A stretch of DNA of 64,000 bases from Haloterrigena sp. KLK7. GTDB lineage: Archaea; Halobacteriota; Halobacteria; Halobacteriales; Natrialbaceae. A program made the position numbers and the translations under genes. The stretch is taken from positions 1,860,001-1,924,000 of the forward strand of contig NZ_CP149787.1 of assembly GCF_037914945.1 (NCBI RefSeq), read 5' to 3'. A model generated the notes under the pieces. It searched no databases, was not told the DNA's origin, and saw only the letters and a list, made by a program, of their open reading frames with translations. Shown piece by piece: positions 34,241 to 43,045 of this stretch; position 1 is the first letter of the stretch, and the number at the start of each line of letters is the position of its first letter.

Positions 34241-34741
34241 TCCCGTTCGTTCCGAGTCGTCGCCCCACTCCGCGTACTCCTCGAGCGAGCCCCACGAGCG
34301 CGTCCGCTCGACGCGGATCTCGAGAACCGCGCGCTCGGCGAGGTCGTGGTCAGCGTACTGATTGTACTTCGACTCGAGGGCGGCGACGGCGGCGTCGTGA
34401 ATGGTATCAGTGCCGCGGTCGGCCTCGATGACGGCGGCGCGGCCCCGGACCTGCACCCACGCGAGCCGCGACCAGTCCTCGCTGTAGTAGTCGGCGAGCA
34501 CGGTCGCGTGCGGGTTCGTCCGTACGTCGCGGACGCGCCGGAGGTCGCGGGTCGACTTCGGTTTCTCGTCGACCGCCGAGACGACTCGGAGGTCGCGATC
34601 GGAGTCGGACGCCGAGTCGCCGCCGGCGTCCTCGAGCACCGCGTAGCAGATCGGTACCGCGTGGGGACGACCGTCACCGTCGGCCGTCGCCAGCGTCGCG
34701 ACGCGGGCGCGCTCGAGGACGGCTCGCTCTTCGGGCGTCAT
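34232..34741 (-). CDS. PPOX-class flavin/F420-binding protein
   Basis: 169 aa from the ATG at 34741; upstream in-frame residues are not protein-like. A split beta-barrel is suggested by EERAVLERARVATLATADGD then RPHAVPICYAVLED, ending with a WVQVRGRAAVI strand. The length matches TIGR03668-type PPOX proteins, which bind F420 in several archaea and actinobacteria. Probably a cytoplasmic reductase acting on an unknown small molecule. It converges on the RNase gene with a 9-base overlap. Confidence 0.8.
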   Translation of the reverse strand: MTPEERAVLERARVATLATADGDGRPHAVPICYAVLEDAGGDSASDSDRDLRVVSAVDEKPKSTRDLRRVRDVRTNPHATVLADYYSEDWSRLAWVQVRGRAAVIEADRGTDTIHDAAVAALESKYNQYADHDLAERAVLEIRVERTRSWGSLEEYAEWGDDSERTGLR

Positions 34742-34854
34742 ATCGAACGAACGACGCCGACGGGGAAAACGGTCGGTGCCGCCCGTCAACTGAACCCGGG
34801 GCTATCCACCGGAAGAGCAAACTACTCGAGTGACCCGACACTCACTCCGTCCGA

Positions 34855-36069
34855 ATGGGTCGCTCGAGCGCCGGCTACCGTCGGGAGTACGGACTCGTCG
34901 CCCTCGGCGCGCTGAGCTACACCTGTCTGATGTTCGTCTGGTTCTCGCTGCCGGCGTACCTGTCGGTGATCATCGACGACGCGGGGCTCTCGAGCACGCA
35001 AGCGGGGATTCTCACGGGCACGGTGCCGCTGACCTACATTCCGCTGGCGCTGTTCTCCGGCGTCGCCGTCGATCGAATCGGTCCGGGCCGGAGCCTCGCG
35101 GCGGGCGTGCTGATCTACGGGAGCGCACAGATCGTCCGCAGCGCCGCCTCCGGCTTTCCGTCGCTGTTCGCCGCGACGCTACTGCTCGGCGTCGGCGCGA
35201 CCGCCATCACCTTCGGGCTCCCGAAACTGGTCGGGGTGTTGTTCCCGCCCGAGAAAACCGGACGGCCGTCGGCTATCTACCTCGTCGGCGCGTCGACCGG
35301 CTCGGCGCTCGTCTTCGCCGTCGGACGGCCGATACTGGGGCCGTGGCTCGGCGGCTGGCGACCGCTGTTCTTCTGGAGCGGCGTCGTCGCCGTCGCCTAC
35401 GGGCTCGTCTGGACGGCCGTCACCCGCCGGGAGGGGATCGACGGCCGGATGGCCGACGACGACTCCTTCTCGCTCGAGTCGGTCGCCGCGGACCTCCGGG
35501 TGGTGCTCTCCCACCGCGAGCTCCGGCTGGTCGTCGTCATCGGGACGATGTACCTGCTCCTGAACCACGGCCTGCAGGGATGGCTCCCGACGCTGCTCGA
35601 GTCCCGGGGGCTCGCGGCCGGCCCGGCCGGCCAGACCACGAGCCTGCTGGTGGCGTCCACCGTCGTCGGCGTGCTCATCGTCCCGGAACTGGCCGACCGC
35701 TACGGACTGCGACGGCCCGCCCTGATGGCCTGCGGCGCCGTCGCGTTCTGCGGCGTCAGCGGCGTGATCGTCGGCGGTACCGGGCCGCTGGTCCTCGCCG
35801 GCATCATCGTCACCGGGATCGGCGTCGGGGGAATCTCGCCGCTCGTCCGGGCGATCCCGCCGGACCTCGAGGGGATCGGCGCCCGCCTGACCGGCACCGC
35901 GGTCGGCTTCATCTTCGCCGTCGGGGAGATCGGGGGCTTCTTCGGGCCGGTACTCATCGGGGCGCTGCGCGACGCGACCGGTTCGTTCGTCCCCGGACTG
36001 GTTCTTCTCGCCGGCGGCGGGCTCGTCGTCGTCCTCGCCGGCGGACTGTTGCACGCCCAGACCGGGTGA
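34855..36069 (+). CDS. MFS transporter
   Basis: 404 aa with 12 predicted membrane helices in two halves linked by a loop near 185-220 (REGIDGRMADDDSFSLESVA). The motif-A-like loop between helices 2 and 3 reads SGVAVDRIGPGRSLAAG. The general form resembles CynX/NarK-like MFS members. No substrate is indicated; the following genes (aldolase, SRPBCC, alcohol dehydrogenase) hint at organic acids or aldehydes, as inference. Confidence 0.87.
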   Translation: MGRSSAGYRREYGLVALGALSYTCLMFVWFSLPAYLSVIIDDAGLSSTQAGILTGTVPLTYIPLALFSGVAVDRIGPGRSLAAGVLIYGSAQIVRSAASGFPSLFAATLLLGVGATAITFGLPKLVGVLFPPEKTGRPSAIYLVGASTGSALVFAVGRPILGPWLGGWRPLFFWSGVVAVAYGLVWTAVTRREGIDGRMADDDSFSLESVAADLRVVLSHRELRLVVVIGTMYLLLNHGLQGWLPTLLESRGLAAGPAGQTTSLLVASTVVGVLIVPELADRYGLRRPALMACGAVAFCGVSGVIVGGTGPLVLAGIIVTGIGVGGISPLVRAIPPDLEGIGARLTGTAVGFIFAVGEIGGFFGPVLIGALRDATGSFVPGLVLLAGGGLVVVLAGGLLHAQTG

Positions 36070-36131
36070 GATCCGCGAAGACCGGTATTTGCCCCGCGAA
36101 CGTTTATTGGCGTCCTTCTGGACCACCTCCT

Positions 36132-36920
36132 ATGGCGACATCGCCACGAACGAACCGCCTCCAGCAGACGCTCGCGGACGGCGACGTCGCGCTCGGCGTC
36201 CTCGAGAACGCGTACGACCCGACGCTGGTCGAGTTCTACGGCGAACTCGGCCTCGACTTCGTCTGGATCGACCTCGAACACGCGGGGCCGAGCCCGTTCG
36301 ACGGCGACCGACTCGAGGACCTGGCTCGGGCCGCGAACGTGACGGGGACGGAACTGCTCGTCCGATTGCCCGAACCCGATCCCGGAATGGTCCGGAAGAC
36401 GCTCGACGCGGGCGTTCGGTCGCTGTTCGTCTCCCGGATCGAGTCCGCCGACGAGGTGCGGCGGGCGATCGAGGCCTCGCGGTTCGAGTACGACGGCGAC
36501 CCCGGCAAGCGCGGCTTCGCGAGTCCCCGCGCGAGTCGCTGGGGGACGACCGACGACTACGCGGGCACCGAGGACGACGAGATCGTCGTCGGCGTGACGA
36601 TCGAGAACCCGACCGCGGTCGACAATCTCGACGAGATCCTCGAGGTGCCGGGGCTGGGGTTCGTCTTCGCCGGCCCGCTGGACCTCGCGGTGTCGCTGGG
36701 TCACCCCGGCGAGCCGACCCACGACGAGGTCGAGGAGCGCGTCGAGGAGATCCGCGAGGCGGCCCTCGAGGCCGACGTCCCCCTCGGCGGGCTGGGCTTC
36801 GGGATGGACGACGTCAACGAGAAGGCCGAGTCGGGCTACCAGATACTGAATCTGGGGAGCACGACCGGCGCGCTCGGCGGTGCCGTGCGTTCGTGGCTGA
36901 ACGAATACGGAGGTGCCTGA
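36132..36920 (+). CDS. HpcH/HpaI-family aldolase
   Basis: 262 aa from the ATG at 36132. TIM-barrel class II pyruvate aldolase with the motif DFVWIDLEHAG, EPDPGMVRKTLDAGVRSLFV, the metal ligands in VGVTIENPTAVDNLDEI, and FAGPLDLAVSLG. Members cleave 4-hydroxy-2-oxo acids to pyruvate plus an aldehyde. The product aldehyde could feed the dehydrogenase two genes downstream. Gap of 2 bases to the next gene implies an operon. Confidence 0.88.
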   Translation: MATSPRTNRLQQTLADGDVALGVLENAYDPTLVEFYGELGLDFVWIDLEHAGPSPFDGDRLEDLARAANVTGTELLVRLPEPDPGMVRKTLDAGVRSLFVSRIESADEVRRAIEASRFEYDGDPGKRGFASPRASRWGTTDDYAGTEDDEIVVGVTIENPTAVDNLDEILEVPGLGFVFAGPLDLAVSLGHPGEPTHDEVEERVEEIREAALEADVPLGGLGFGMDDVNEKAESGYQILNLGSTTGALGGAVRSWLNEYGGA

Positions 36921-36922
36921 TC

Positions 36923-37648
36923 ATGTCCGAGTACTCGTTCGATTCGGCGGCCGACGAGGTATCGAATTCGATGCACCCGGGAGCGGACGCTAACGGGTCC
37001 CGATGGCGACGAGCGGGCAGCGTCGCCCTCGGCGGCGCGCTCGTCGCGTTCGGGCTCCGGCGCCGCTCGCTGGGCGGGACGGCGATCGCGCTCGTCGGTG
37101 GTTTCCTCACCTACCGGTCGCTCAGCGGCTATCTGACCGACGCCGGCGGTACGGAACCGGTCGAGCGATCGATCACGATCGGCGAATCGCCGGACGAACT
37201 GTCCGACCTCGCACGCGATCCCGAGACCCTCGAGCGCATCGTCGGCCACTTCGCCGAGGTCTCCGAGATCGACGACGACCGCTCTCGGTGGAGCGCGGGC
37301 GGCCCGCTCGCCCGGGAGCTGTCCTGGGAGATGCGGATCGCAGTGGACGAGCCCGGCGAGCGACTGCGCTGGGAGACGGTCGCCGACGACTCGAGCGGCG
37401 CGCTGTTCGACTCCTGGTCGCTGTCGTTCGACGAGGCCCCGGGCGACCGCGGGACGGAGGTGACCCTCGAGGTTCGCTTCGACCCGCCGGGCGGGACGGC
37501 CGGCAGCGCGGCAGTCGAGCGGCTCGACGTGGTCCCCGAGTCGCTGATCGGCACGGCGCTGGACCGCTTCAAGAGCCTCGCGGAGACGGGACAGATACCG
37601 ACGACCGAAAACAGACCGTCCGAACGCGGACGGGGTGATTTCCTATGA
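36923..37648 (+). CDS. SRPBCC-domain protein with N-terminal membrane segment
   Basis: 241 aa. After 25 polar residues comes a hydrophobic hairpin ([34 protein letters not shown]), then a START/SRPBCC-like ligand domain ([52 protein letters not shown]). Similar pairs of SRPBCC and zinc alcohol dehydrogenase are frequent in bacteria. The stop overlaps the next start by 4 bases (ATGA). The ligand is unknown. Confidence 0.78.
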   Translation: MSEYSFDSAADEVSNSMHPGADANGSRWRRAGSVALGGALVAFGLRRRSLGGTAIALVGGFLTYRSLSGYLTDAGGTEPVERSITIGESPDELSDLARDPETLERIVGHFAEVSEIDDDRSRWSAGGPLARELSWEMRIAVDEPGERLRWETVADDSSGALFDSWSLSFDEAPGDRGTEVTLEVRFDPPGGTAGSAAVERLDVVPESLIGTALDRFKSLAETGQIPTTENRPSERGRGDFL

Positions 37649-38826
37649 CCGACGAAACGATGCAGGCGCTCACGTGGCACGGCGAAAAGGACGTTCGAAT
37701 CAGTGAGGTTCCCCGGCCCGAGATCGTCGAGCCGACCGACGCGATCGTCGAGATCACGGCCACGGCGATCTGCGGCTCCGACCTCCACCTCTACAACGAC
37801 AGGATGCCCGGCATGCGCGAGGGCGACGTGCTCGGCCACGAACCCATGGGCGAGGTGATCGAGGTCGGCGACGAGGTCGAGAGCCTCGAGCCGGGCGACC
37901 GCGTGGTCGTTCCCTTCACGATCAGCTGTGGCTCCTGTTGGTTCTGCGAGGAGGACCTGTACTCGCTGTGTGACAACTCGAACCCCAACGCGGAGATGGC
38001 CCGCAAGATGATGGGGCAGTCGCCGGCCGGCCTCTTCGGCTACTCCCACCTGCTGGGCGGCTACGCCGGCGGACAGGCGGAGTACCTGCGAGTCCCCTAC
38101 GCCGACGTCGGCCCGATCAAAATCGAGTCCGATATCCCCGACGAGCAGGTGCTGTTCCTCTCGGATATCTTCCCGACGGGGTACATGGCCGCCGAGAACG
38201 CCGACATCGAGCCGGAGGACACGGTCGCCGTCTGGGGCTGTGGCCCCGTCGGTCAGTTCGCCATCCAGAGCGCGTGGATGCTCGGCGCGAACGAGGTGGT
38301 CGCCATCGACCGCGTCCCCGAGCGCCTCGAGATGGCCAGCCAGCACGGCGACGCGACCACGATCAACTACGAACACGCCGACGTCTACGATCGGCTGATG
38401 GAGTTGACGGGCGGTCGCGGCCCGGACCGCTGTATCGACGCCGTCGGCACGGAGGCCCACGGGACGGGCCTCGACGGGATCTCGGACCGCGTGAAGGAGG
38501 GCGCGAAACTGCAGGACGACCGTCCGTACGTCCTCCGCGAGGCGATCAAGTGCTGTCGGAAGGGCGGCACGCTCTCGGTCCCCGGCGTCTACCTCGGGCG
38601 CGCGAACATCCCGTTCGGGCCGCTGATGAACAAGGCGTTGACGGTCAAGACGGGGCAGACGCACATGCAGCGCTACCTCGATCCGCTGCTGGGGAAGATC
38701 GAGGAGGGCGAGATCGACCCCTCCTTTATCATCTCCCATCAGGTCGGCCTCGAGGACGGCCCGGAGATGTACCAGACGTTCAACGACAAGGAGGACGACT
38801 GTATCAAGGTCGTCATGACGCCCTGA
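37645..38826 (+). CDS. zinc-dependent alcohol/formaldehyde dehydrogenase
   Basis: 393 aa MDR-family enzyme. Catalytic Zn ligands in [10 protein letters not shown] (Cys) and LGHEPMGE (His-Glu). The structural-Zn loop is [15 protein letters not shown], near 95-110. The NAD-binding motif is [15 protein letters not shown] near 193-207. The long form with a [17 protein letters not shown]-terminus resembles the glutathione-independent formaldehyde dehydrogenase subgroup. It is the last gene of the aldolase-SRPBCC-ADH unit. Confidence 0.9.
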   Translation: MTDETMQALTWHGEKDVRISEVPRPEIVEPTDAIVEITATAICGSDLHLYNDRMPGMREGDVLGHEPMGEVIEVGDEVESLEPGDRVVVPFTISCGSCWFCEEDLYSLCDNSNPNAEMARKMMGQSPAGLFGYSHLLGGYAGGQAEYLRVPYADVGPIKIESDIPDEQVLFLSDIFPTGYMAAENADIEPEDTVAVWGCGPVGQFAIQSAWMLGANEVVAIDRVPERLEMASQHGDATTINYEHADVYDRLMELTGGRGPDRCIDAVGTEAHGTGLDGISDRVKEGAKLQDDRPYVLREAIKCCRKGGTLSVPGVYLGRANIPFGPLMNKALTVKTGQTHMQRYLDPLLGKIEEGEIDPSFIISHQVGLEDGPEMYQTFNDKEDDCIKVVMTP

Positions 38827-38906
38827 CCGTACGGTAGTGCTGCGAATCGAGCCGTCAGCCGAAGAACGCGTCAGGTCTTTGGCGCTTCGTGGACTGACGC
38901 CCGACT

Positions 38907-40370
38907 ATGTTCCACGGTGAGGCGTTCTGGCTCGTTCGCTTCCTCTTCCAGCGGGGGCTCGCGTTGCTGTACCTACTCGCCTTCCTCGTCGCCGCCTTCC
39001 AGTTCCGGCCGCTGGCCGGCGAGGACGGTCTGCTGCCCCTCGAGTGGTACGCCGAGGGCGCCGACTTCCGTGAGCGGCCGAGCCTCTTCTACTTCGTTCC
39101 GAGCGATCGCGCGATCGCCGTCGTCGCGTGGACCGGCGTCGTCCTCTCGGCGCTGGCGCTGCTGGCGGTCCCGTACTGGCTCCCCGAACCGTACCCGACA
39201 CCCGTCTCGATGGCGCTCTGGGTCTTCATGTGGGCGCTCTACCAGTCGTTCGTCAACGCCGGGCAGACCTTCTACGGCTACGGCTGGGAGTCGATGCTCC
39301 TCGAGACGGGCTTCCTCGCGATCTTTCTGGGGGCCGGAGCGGTCGCGCCGCCGGTCGTGATCCTCCTGTTGCTGCAGTGGGTCCTCTTCCGCAACATGTT
39401 CGGTGCAGGGCTGATCAAACTCCGCGGGGACGACTGCTGGCGGGACCTCTCGTGTATGGACTACCACTACGAGACCCAGCCGATTCCGAACCCGTTGAGC
39501 TGGTTCGCACACCACCTCCCGAAACGATTTCACCGATTCGAGACGTTCGGTAACCACGTCGTCGAGCTGTTGATTCCGTTCCTCTACTTCGCGCCACAGC
39601 CCGCCTCGTCGCTGGCGGGGGCGGCGACGATCGGCTTCATGGGCTGGCTCATGCTCACCGGGAACTTCGCGTGGCTGAACGCGCTGACGATCGTGCTGGC
39701 GATCGCGACGTTCAGCGACGGCGCCCTCGAGGCCGTCCTGCCCGTGACGGCGCCCGAAACGGTAGCGACGCCGCTGTATCTCGAGGGCGCGGCGATCCTG
39801 GTCGCGATCGTCGTGATCGCGATGAGCATCCGGCCGGTCGAGAACATGCTCTCGGAGAGCCAGACGATGAACACGGCCTACGACCCGCTGCACTTGGTCA
39901 ACACCTACGGCGCGTTCGGCTCGATCACGAAGGACCGCTACGAGCTCGTGATCGAGGGGACGGCGGACGAGGAACTCACCGAGGACACGGAGTGGCGGAC
40001 GTATCGGTTCAAGGGGAAGCCGACCGACCTCGAGCGCCGGCCGCCCCAGATCGCGCCCTACCACCTCCGGCTGGACTGGCAGCTGTGGTTCGCCGCCATG
40101 GCGCCGTCGCCGCGCCGCAGCCCGTGGTTCACTCGCTTGCTGGCGAAACTGCTCGAGGAGGACGAGGGGACGCGGTCGTTGCTGGCCGAGGACCCTTTCT
40201 CCGAACGCGAGGAGTCGCCGACGCATATTCGCGCGGTTCGGTACCGGTATCGGTACACGACGCCCGAGGAACGGGACGAGACCGGCCGGTGGTGGAACCG
40301 CGAGCGCGTCGGGACCTACGTCGCGCCCGCGTCGCTCGAGGAGCTGCGGCTTCGCGGACCGGGGCTGTGA
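38907..40370 (+). CDS. lipase maturation factor (LMF1)-family membrane protein
   Basis: 487 aa. Multiple membrane helices fill the first 310 residues, with conserved LMF motifs GYGWESMLLETGFLAIFLG, FRNMFGAGLIKLRGDDCWRD and MDYHYETQPIPNPLSWFAHH. The soluble C-terminal domain has VNTYGAFGSITKDRYELVIEG and IAPYHLRLDWQLWFAAM. Eukaryotic LMF1 helps fold disulphide-bonded lipases. A DCC thiol protein lies next door on the opposite strand, consistent with a redox or folding role at the membrane. Confidence 0.9.
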   Translation: MFHGEAFWLVRFLFQRGLALLYLLAFLVAAFQFRPLAGEDGLLPLEWYAEGADFRERPSLFYFVPSDRAIAVVAWTGVVLSALALLAVPYWLPEPYPTPVSMALWVFMWALYQSFVNAGQTFYGYGWESMLLETGFLAIFLGAGAVAPPVVILLLLQWVLFRNMFGAGLIKLRGDDCWRDLSCMDYHYETQPIPNPLSWFAHHLPKRFHRFETFGNHVVELLIPFLYFAPQPASSLAGAATIGFMGWLMLTGNFAWLNALTIVLAIATFSDGALEAVLPVTAPETVATPLYLEGAAILVAIVVIAMSIRPVENMLSESQTMNTAYDPLHLVNTYGAFGSITKDRYELVIEGTADEELTEDTEWRTYRFKGKPTDLERRPPQIAPYHLRLDWQLWFAAMAPSPRRSPWFTRLLAKLLEEDEGTRSLLAEDPFSEREESPTHIRAVRYRYRYTTPEERDETGRWWNRERVGTYVAPASLEELRLRGPGL

Positions 40371-40448
40371 GCGGACGGCTGCGCTGACCGGACGTCGCAG
40401 CCGATCCGCTCGGGCGCCCGGCGACCGATTCACTGCCCGGCGTCCGAC

Positions 40449-40844
40449 TCACTGCTCGTCGTCCGACTCCCGCCGTGCCGGCGGCGTCTTCGACATCAGT
40501 TGGCCCCACGTGTCGCGGTTGTCCGCCACCTGCCGGTACCCCCACTCGCGCAATCGGTTGTAGTCCCTGAAGTTCCGGAGGAACTCGACGGCCTCGGTGA
40601 CCGGGCCGCCGCCGTCGTACCGGCGCAGCGCCTCCTCGATCGACGCCCCGCAGGAGTAGATTCGATCCGCCGTCACGAGGTGCGAACACTCCTCGTAGTA
40701 CTCGGGCAGGCGCTCGCGGAGTTCGGGGTACTCCGACAGATCGCTGAATCCCACGACGCGGAGCTCCGTCCGCTCGTCGAAGTAGTCGGCCCACCACGTA
40801 CAGAAGCCGCAGTCGTCGTCGTAGACGAGGGTCGGCTCGAGCAT
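40449..40844 (-). CDS. DCC (DUF393) thiol-disulfide protein
   Basis: 131 aa from the ATG at 40844. The signature VYDDDCGFCTWWADYF holds the C-x2-C redox pair (Cys 12 and 15) right after the first strand. Further Cys are in EECSHLV and YSCGAS. Thioredoxin-like DCC domains often accompany LMF1 or HTTM-type membrane proteins. The gene converges with the LMF1 gene across 78 bases. Confidence 0.85.
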   Translation of the reverse strand: MLEPTLVYDDDCGFCTWWADYFDERTELRVVGFSDLSEYPELRERLPEYYEECSHLVTADRIYSCGASIEEALRRYDGGGPVTEAVEFLRNFRDYNRLREWGYRQVADNRDTWGQLMSKTPPARRESDDEQ

Positions 40845-40958
40845 GGATCGGGGTACGGGCTCGAGACACAAACCGCTGTCTCGGATTCGCGTCGGCTGCG
40901 GACTCGAGGCGGCTCGCGAACGACCGGATACTTGGGTCGGGGCGGTGAACGCGGGCGT

Positions 40959-41147
40959 ATGGAGCGGTTCGTCCGACTGATCGTCGCCGGCGGCGTCGTC
41001 CTCGTCGGCGCGCTCTGGCTCGTCGACCTGGTTGCACGGGGCTCACCGCAGTGGATCGTCGGGATCGCGCTCGCGATTCTGGGCTTCGTCGGCGTGATGG
41101 CCGGAATCTTCAGCGAACTCGAGTCCGGAGCCTTTCGCGTCGACTGA
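40959..41147 (+). CDS. small two-span membrane protein
   Basis: 62 aa from the ATG at 40959. Two hydrophobic helices (RLIVAGGVVLVGALWLVDLV and WIVGIALAILGFVGVMAGIF) joined by a short ARGSPQ loop, ending FSELESGAFRVD. No family is recognised. Codon usage is like its neighbours, so it is likely real despite its size. It is followed by a hairpin that may end its transcript. Confidence 0.6.
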   Translation: MERFVRLIVAGGVVLVGALWLVDLVARGSPQWIVGIALAILGFVGVMAGIFSELESGAFRVD

Positions 41148-41175
41148 CGAATTGGACCGTTCGGAACCACCTCCG

Positions 41176-41207
41176 TGAAAGGGACGAGGTCTCTCGAGTC
41201 CCTTTCA
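41176..41207 (+). terminator. 10-bp inverted repeat, possible terminator hairpin
   Basis: TGAAAGGGAC (41176-41185) is perfectly complementary to GTCCCTTTCA (41198-41207) across a 12-base loop. It lies 29 bases after the stop of the small membrane protein and about 100 bases before the next start. There is no clear T-run after it, so a processing or regulatory hairpin is an alternative. Confidence 0.4.
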
Positions 41208-41306
41208 TTCCCGCCCGCCGGTGGACCGCCGAGCCGGCAGTAACACGGGGGGCGGTGGGAGCCGATTCGTCGCAACATTATTGGGACCGGTGACCAATCA
41301 GGAGCC

Positions 41307-42554
41307 ATGAGTAGCGCGGCCGACTCGCTCTCGGAACCGCAGGTGCTGGCCCACACCAAGCGGCGGCTCTTTCCGACCGAGGGCGGCGAGGAGCGGTCCT
41401 ACGTCGTGGCCGACACGCAGTTCTCGCGGGACGAGTGGCTCCCCGGCCGCCCCATCGAGCCGGCGATCCGGGACCGGCTGGCGCCGTTCAACCACGTACG
41501 GATCGGCGGCGGCTACCCGGACCTCGTGGGCGTTCGGACCCTCGAGTCAGAGCTGCTGGCGGTCGAGCGGCTGGGCGACGAGCCGCCGCTGATCGCCATC
41601 GAGGCGAAGGGGTACGCCAGCGGCGGCGTGGACACGCGACGCGGGATCGTCCAGGCTTACGACCGCCTCCACGAGGCCAACGCGGCCTACCTCGCGGCGC
41701 CGGCGGCGGCGATCACGGAGACCGACCGGACGCTGGCACGGGAGCTGAACGTCGGCGTGTTCGGCGTGGACGCCGCCGGCGGGGTCGAGGCGCTCGAGGT
41801 GCCCCGAATCGTCGGCAATCGAACCTCGAGCGAGGCGACGGCGTTGCGGTTTCAGGCCGGCGCGCAGGGCGTGGCGGACAAGTCGTTCGGGCTGAACCAT
41901 CCGAAGAACTACCTCGGCTATCCGTTGGCGCACTACGCCGACGGCGAGACCGCGGCACTACTGTCCGAGTACGAGGTCGTGAGCGCCGTCGACAGCGCCC
42001 GGCAGGGCGCCGCGTTCCTGGGACTGATCGAGGACGGGCCGCGGGGCGTCGAACTGACCTCGCTCGGGCGGGAGGTCGTTCGGTTCGCGACGGCCCGCCG
42101 CGGCTCCGTCGAGGCGGCCCTCGAGGAGTTCCAGGACTGGTACCGATCGCGGAAACGGTTCGTCGACCTCGCGCCCGGCTGGGGCCAGCTGGCCCGTCGC
42201 GTCGTCTTCGAGTATCCGGCGACGGAGTTGCTCGTCACCGAACTGCAGGCGATGCACGACGACTGGCAGCCGTCGCCGTCGCTCGTCGATCTCGTCGTCC
42301 ACCTCCACGAGACCCATCCGACATTCACCGTCGAGCTGTTCCTCCGCGGGGACGACGACGTGCGGCGGCGGGCGTTGACCGAGGACGGAGAACTACGGCG
42401 GGAGGCGCTCGCGGACGGCGAAGTCTACCACGCGCCGACGGTGTTCCAGCTGAAGGCGATGCTGTACCACACCGGGATCCTGACCGAGCGCGGGGCGGAA
42501 CCGCATCGACTCGAGCCCCTCGAGGACGTCTGGGCGCTTCGCGAGCCGGTCTGA
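41307..42554 (+). CDS. PD-(D/E)XK-like nuclease fused to a helical C-terminal region
   Basis: 415 aa. Residues 66-101 read RIGGGYPDLVGV (Asp 72) then PLIAIEAKGY (Glu 99, Lys 101), the PD...ExK core. It is followed by a helix (TRRGIVQAYDRLHEANAAYL) typical of this fold, as in restriction and repair nucleases. The C-terminal 230 residues contain a winged-helix-like segment (SAVDSARQGAAFLGLIEDGP, LTSLGREVVRFA) and Trp-rich helices. No methylase or other restriction partner is adjacent. Biological target unknown. Confidence 0.65.
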   Translation: MSSAADSLSEPQVLAHTKRRLFPTEGGEERSYVVADTQFSRDEWLPGRPIEPAIRDRLAPFNHVRIGGGYPDLVGVRTLESELLAVERLGDEPPLIAIEAKGYASGGVDTRRGIVQAYDRLHEANAAYLAAPAAAITETDRTLARELNVGVFGVDAAGGVEALEVPRIVGNRTSSEATALRFQAGAQGVADKSFGLNHPKNYLGYPLAHYADGETAALLSEYEVVSAVDSARQGAAFLGLIEDGPRGVELTSLGREVVRFATARRGSVEAALEEFQDWYRSRKRFVDLAPGWGQLARRVVFEYPATELLVTELQAMHDDWQPSPSLVDLVVHLHETHPTFTVELFLRGDDDVRRRALTEDGELRREALADGEVYHAPTVFQLKAMLYHTGILTERGAEPHRLEPLEDVWALREPV

Positions 42555-42622
42555 CCTCGAGGATCGCCGGCGATCGACGCTCCTTCCCCGTCACTTTTCA
42601 CGCTGTTCGGCCAGTATCAACC

Positions 42623-42976
42623 ATGACCCACGGGCTGGAGCCGACGGAGGAGTACGACGGCTCGATTACGGTGCGGCTCCTCGACGACGAATCGGGCACC
42701 GAGGAGCTCCGCTGTTCGTCCTACGAGGACGCGATCGAACGCGTCAAGGAACGCGGGGACGCGGTCACGGCGGCGAAGATCGTCGACGGGGACGGCTCCG
42801 TCGTCTTCACCTCCGCCGAGATGGACATCGACGACTGGGAGAGTATCTGGCAACGGGAGAAGCGCCGGCAGTCGGTACACGTCGAAGACCGCGACTGTCC
42901 GTACGACAGCGTCTCCTGTTTCGCCGACGATCTCTGCGTGCAGTGCCAGATCGATAAAGTGCGGGACGGCTACTGA
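42623..42976 (+). CDS. small Cys-rich conserved protein
   Basis: 117 aa from the ATG at 42623. An alpha/beta N-terminal part (SITVRLLDDESGTEELRCSS, SVVFTSAEMDIDDWESIWQR) is followed by a compact Cys cluster at the end: DCPYDSVSC and then LCVQCQIDK. Four Cys in two pairs suggest a zinc knuckle. It lies 68 bases after the nuclease-like gene on the same strand. Function unknown. Confidence 0.6.
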   Translation: MTHGLEPTEEYDGSITVRLLDDESGTEELRCSSYEDAIERVKERGDAVTAAKIVDGDGSVVFTSAEMDIDDWESIWQREKRRQSVHVEDRDCPYDSVSCFADDLCVQCQIDKVRDGY

Positions 42977-43045
42977 GTTCGCTGTCGGCCACCGAACCGT
43001 CTCTACCGATCGAACGGGTCGACCCGCTCTCCAGCGAACGGCCCA

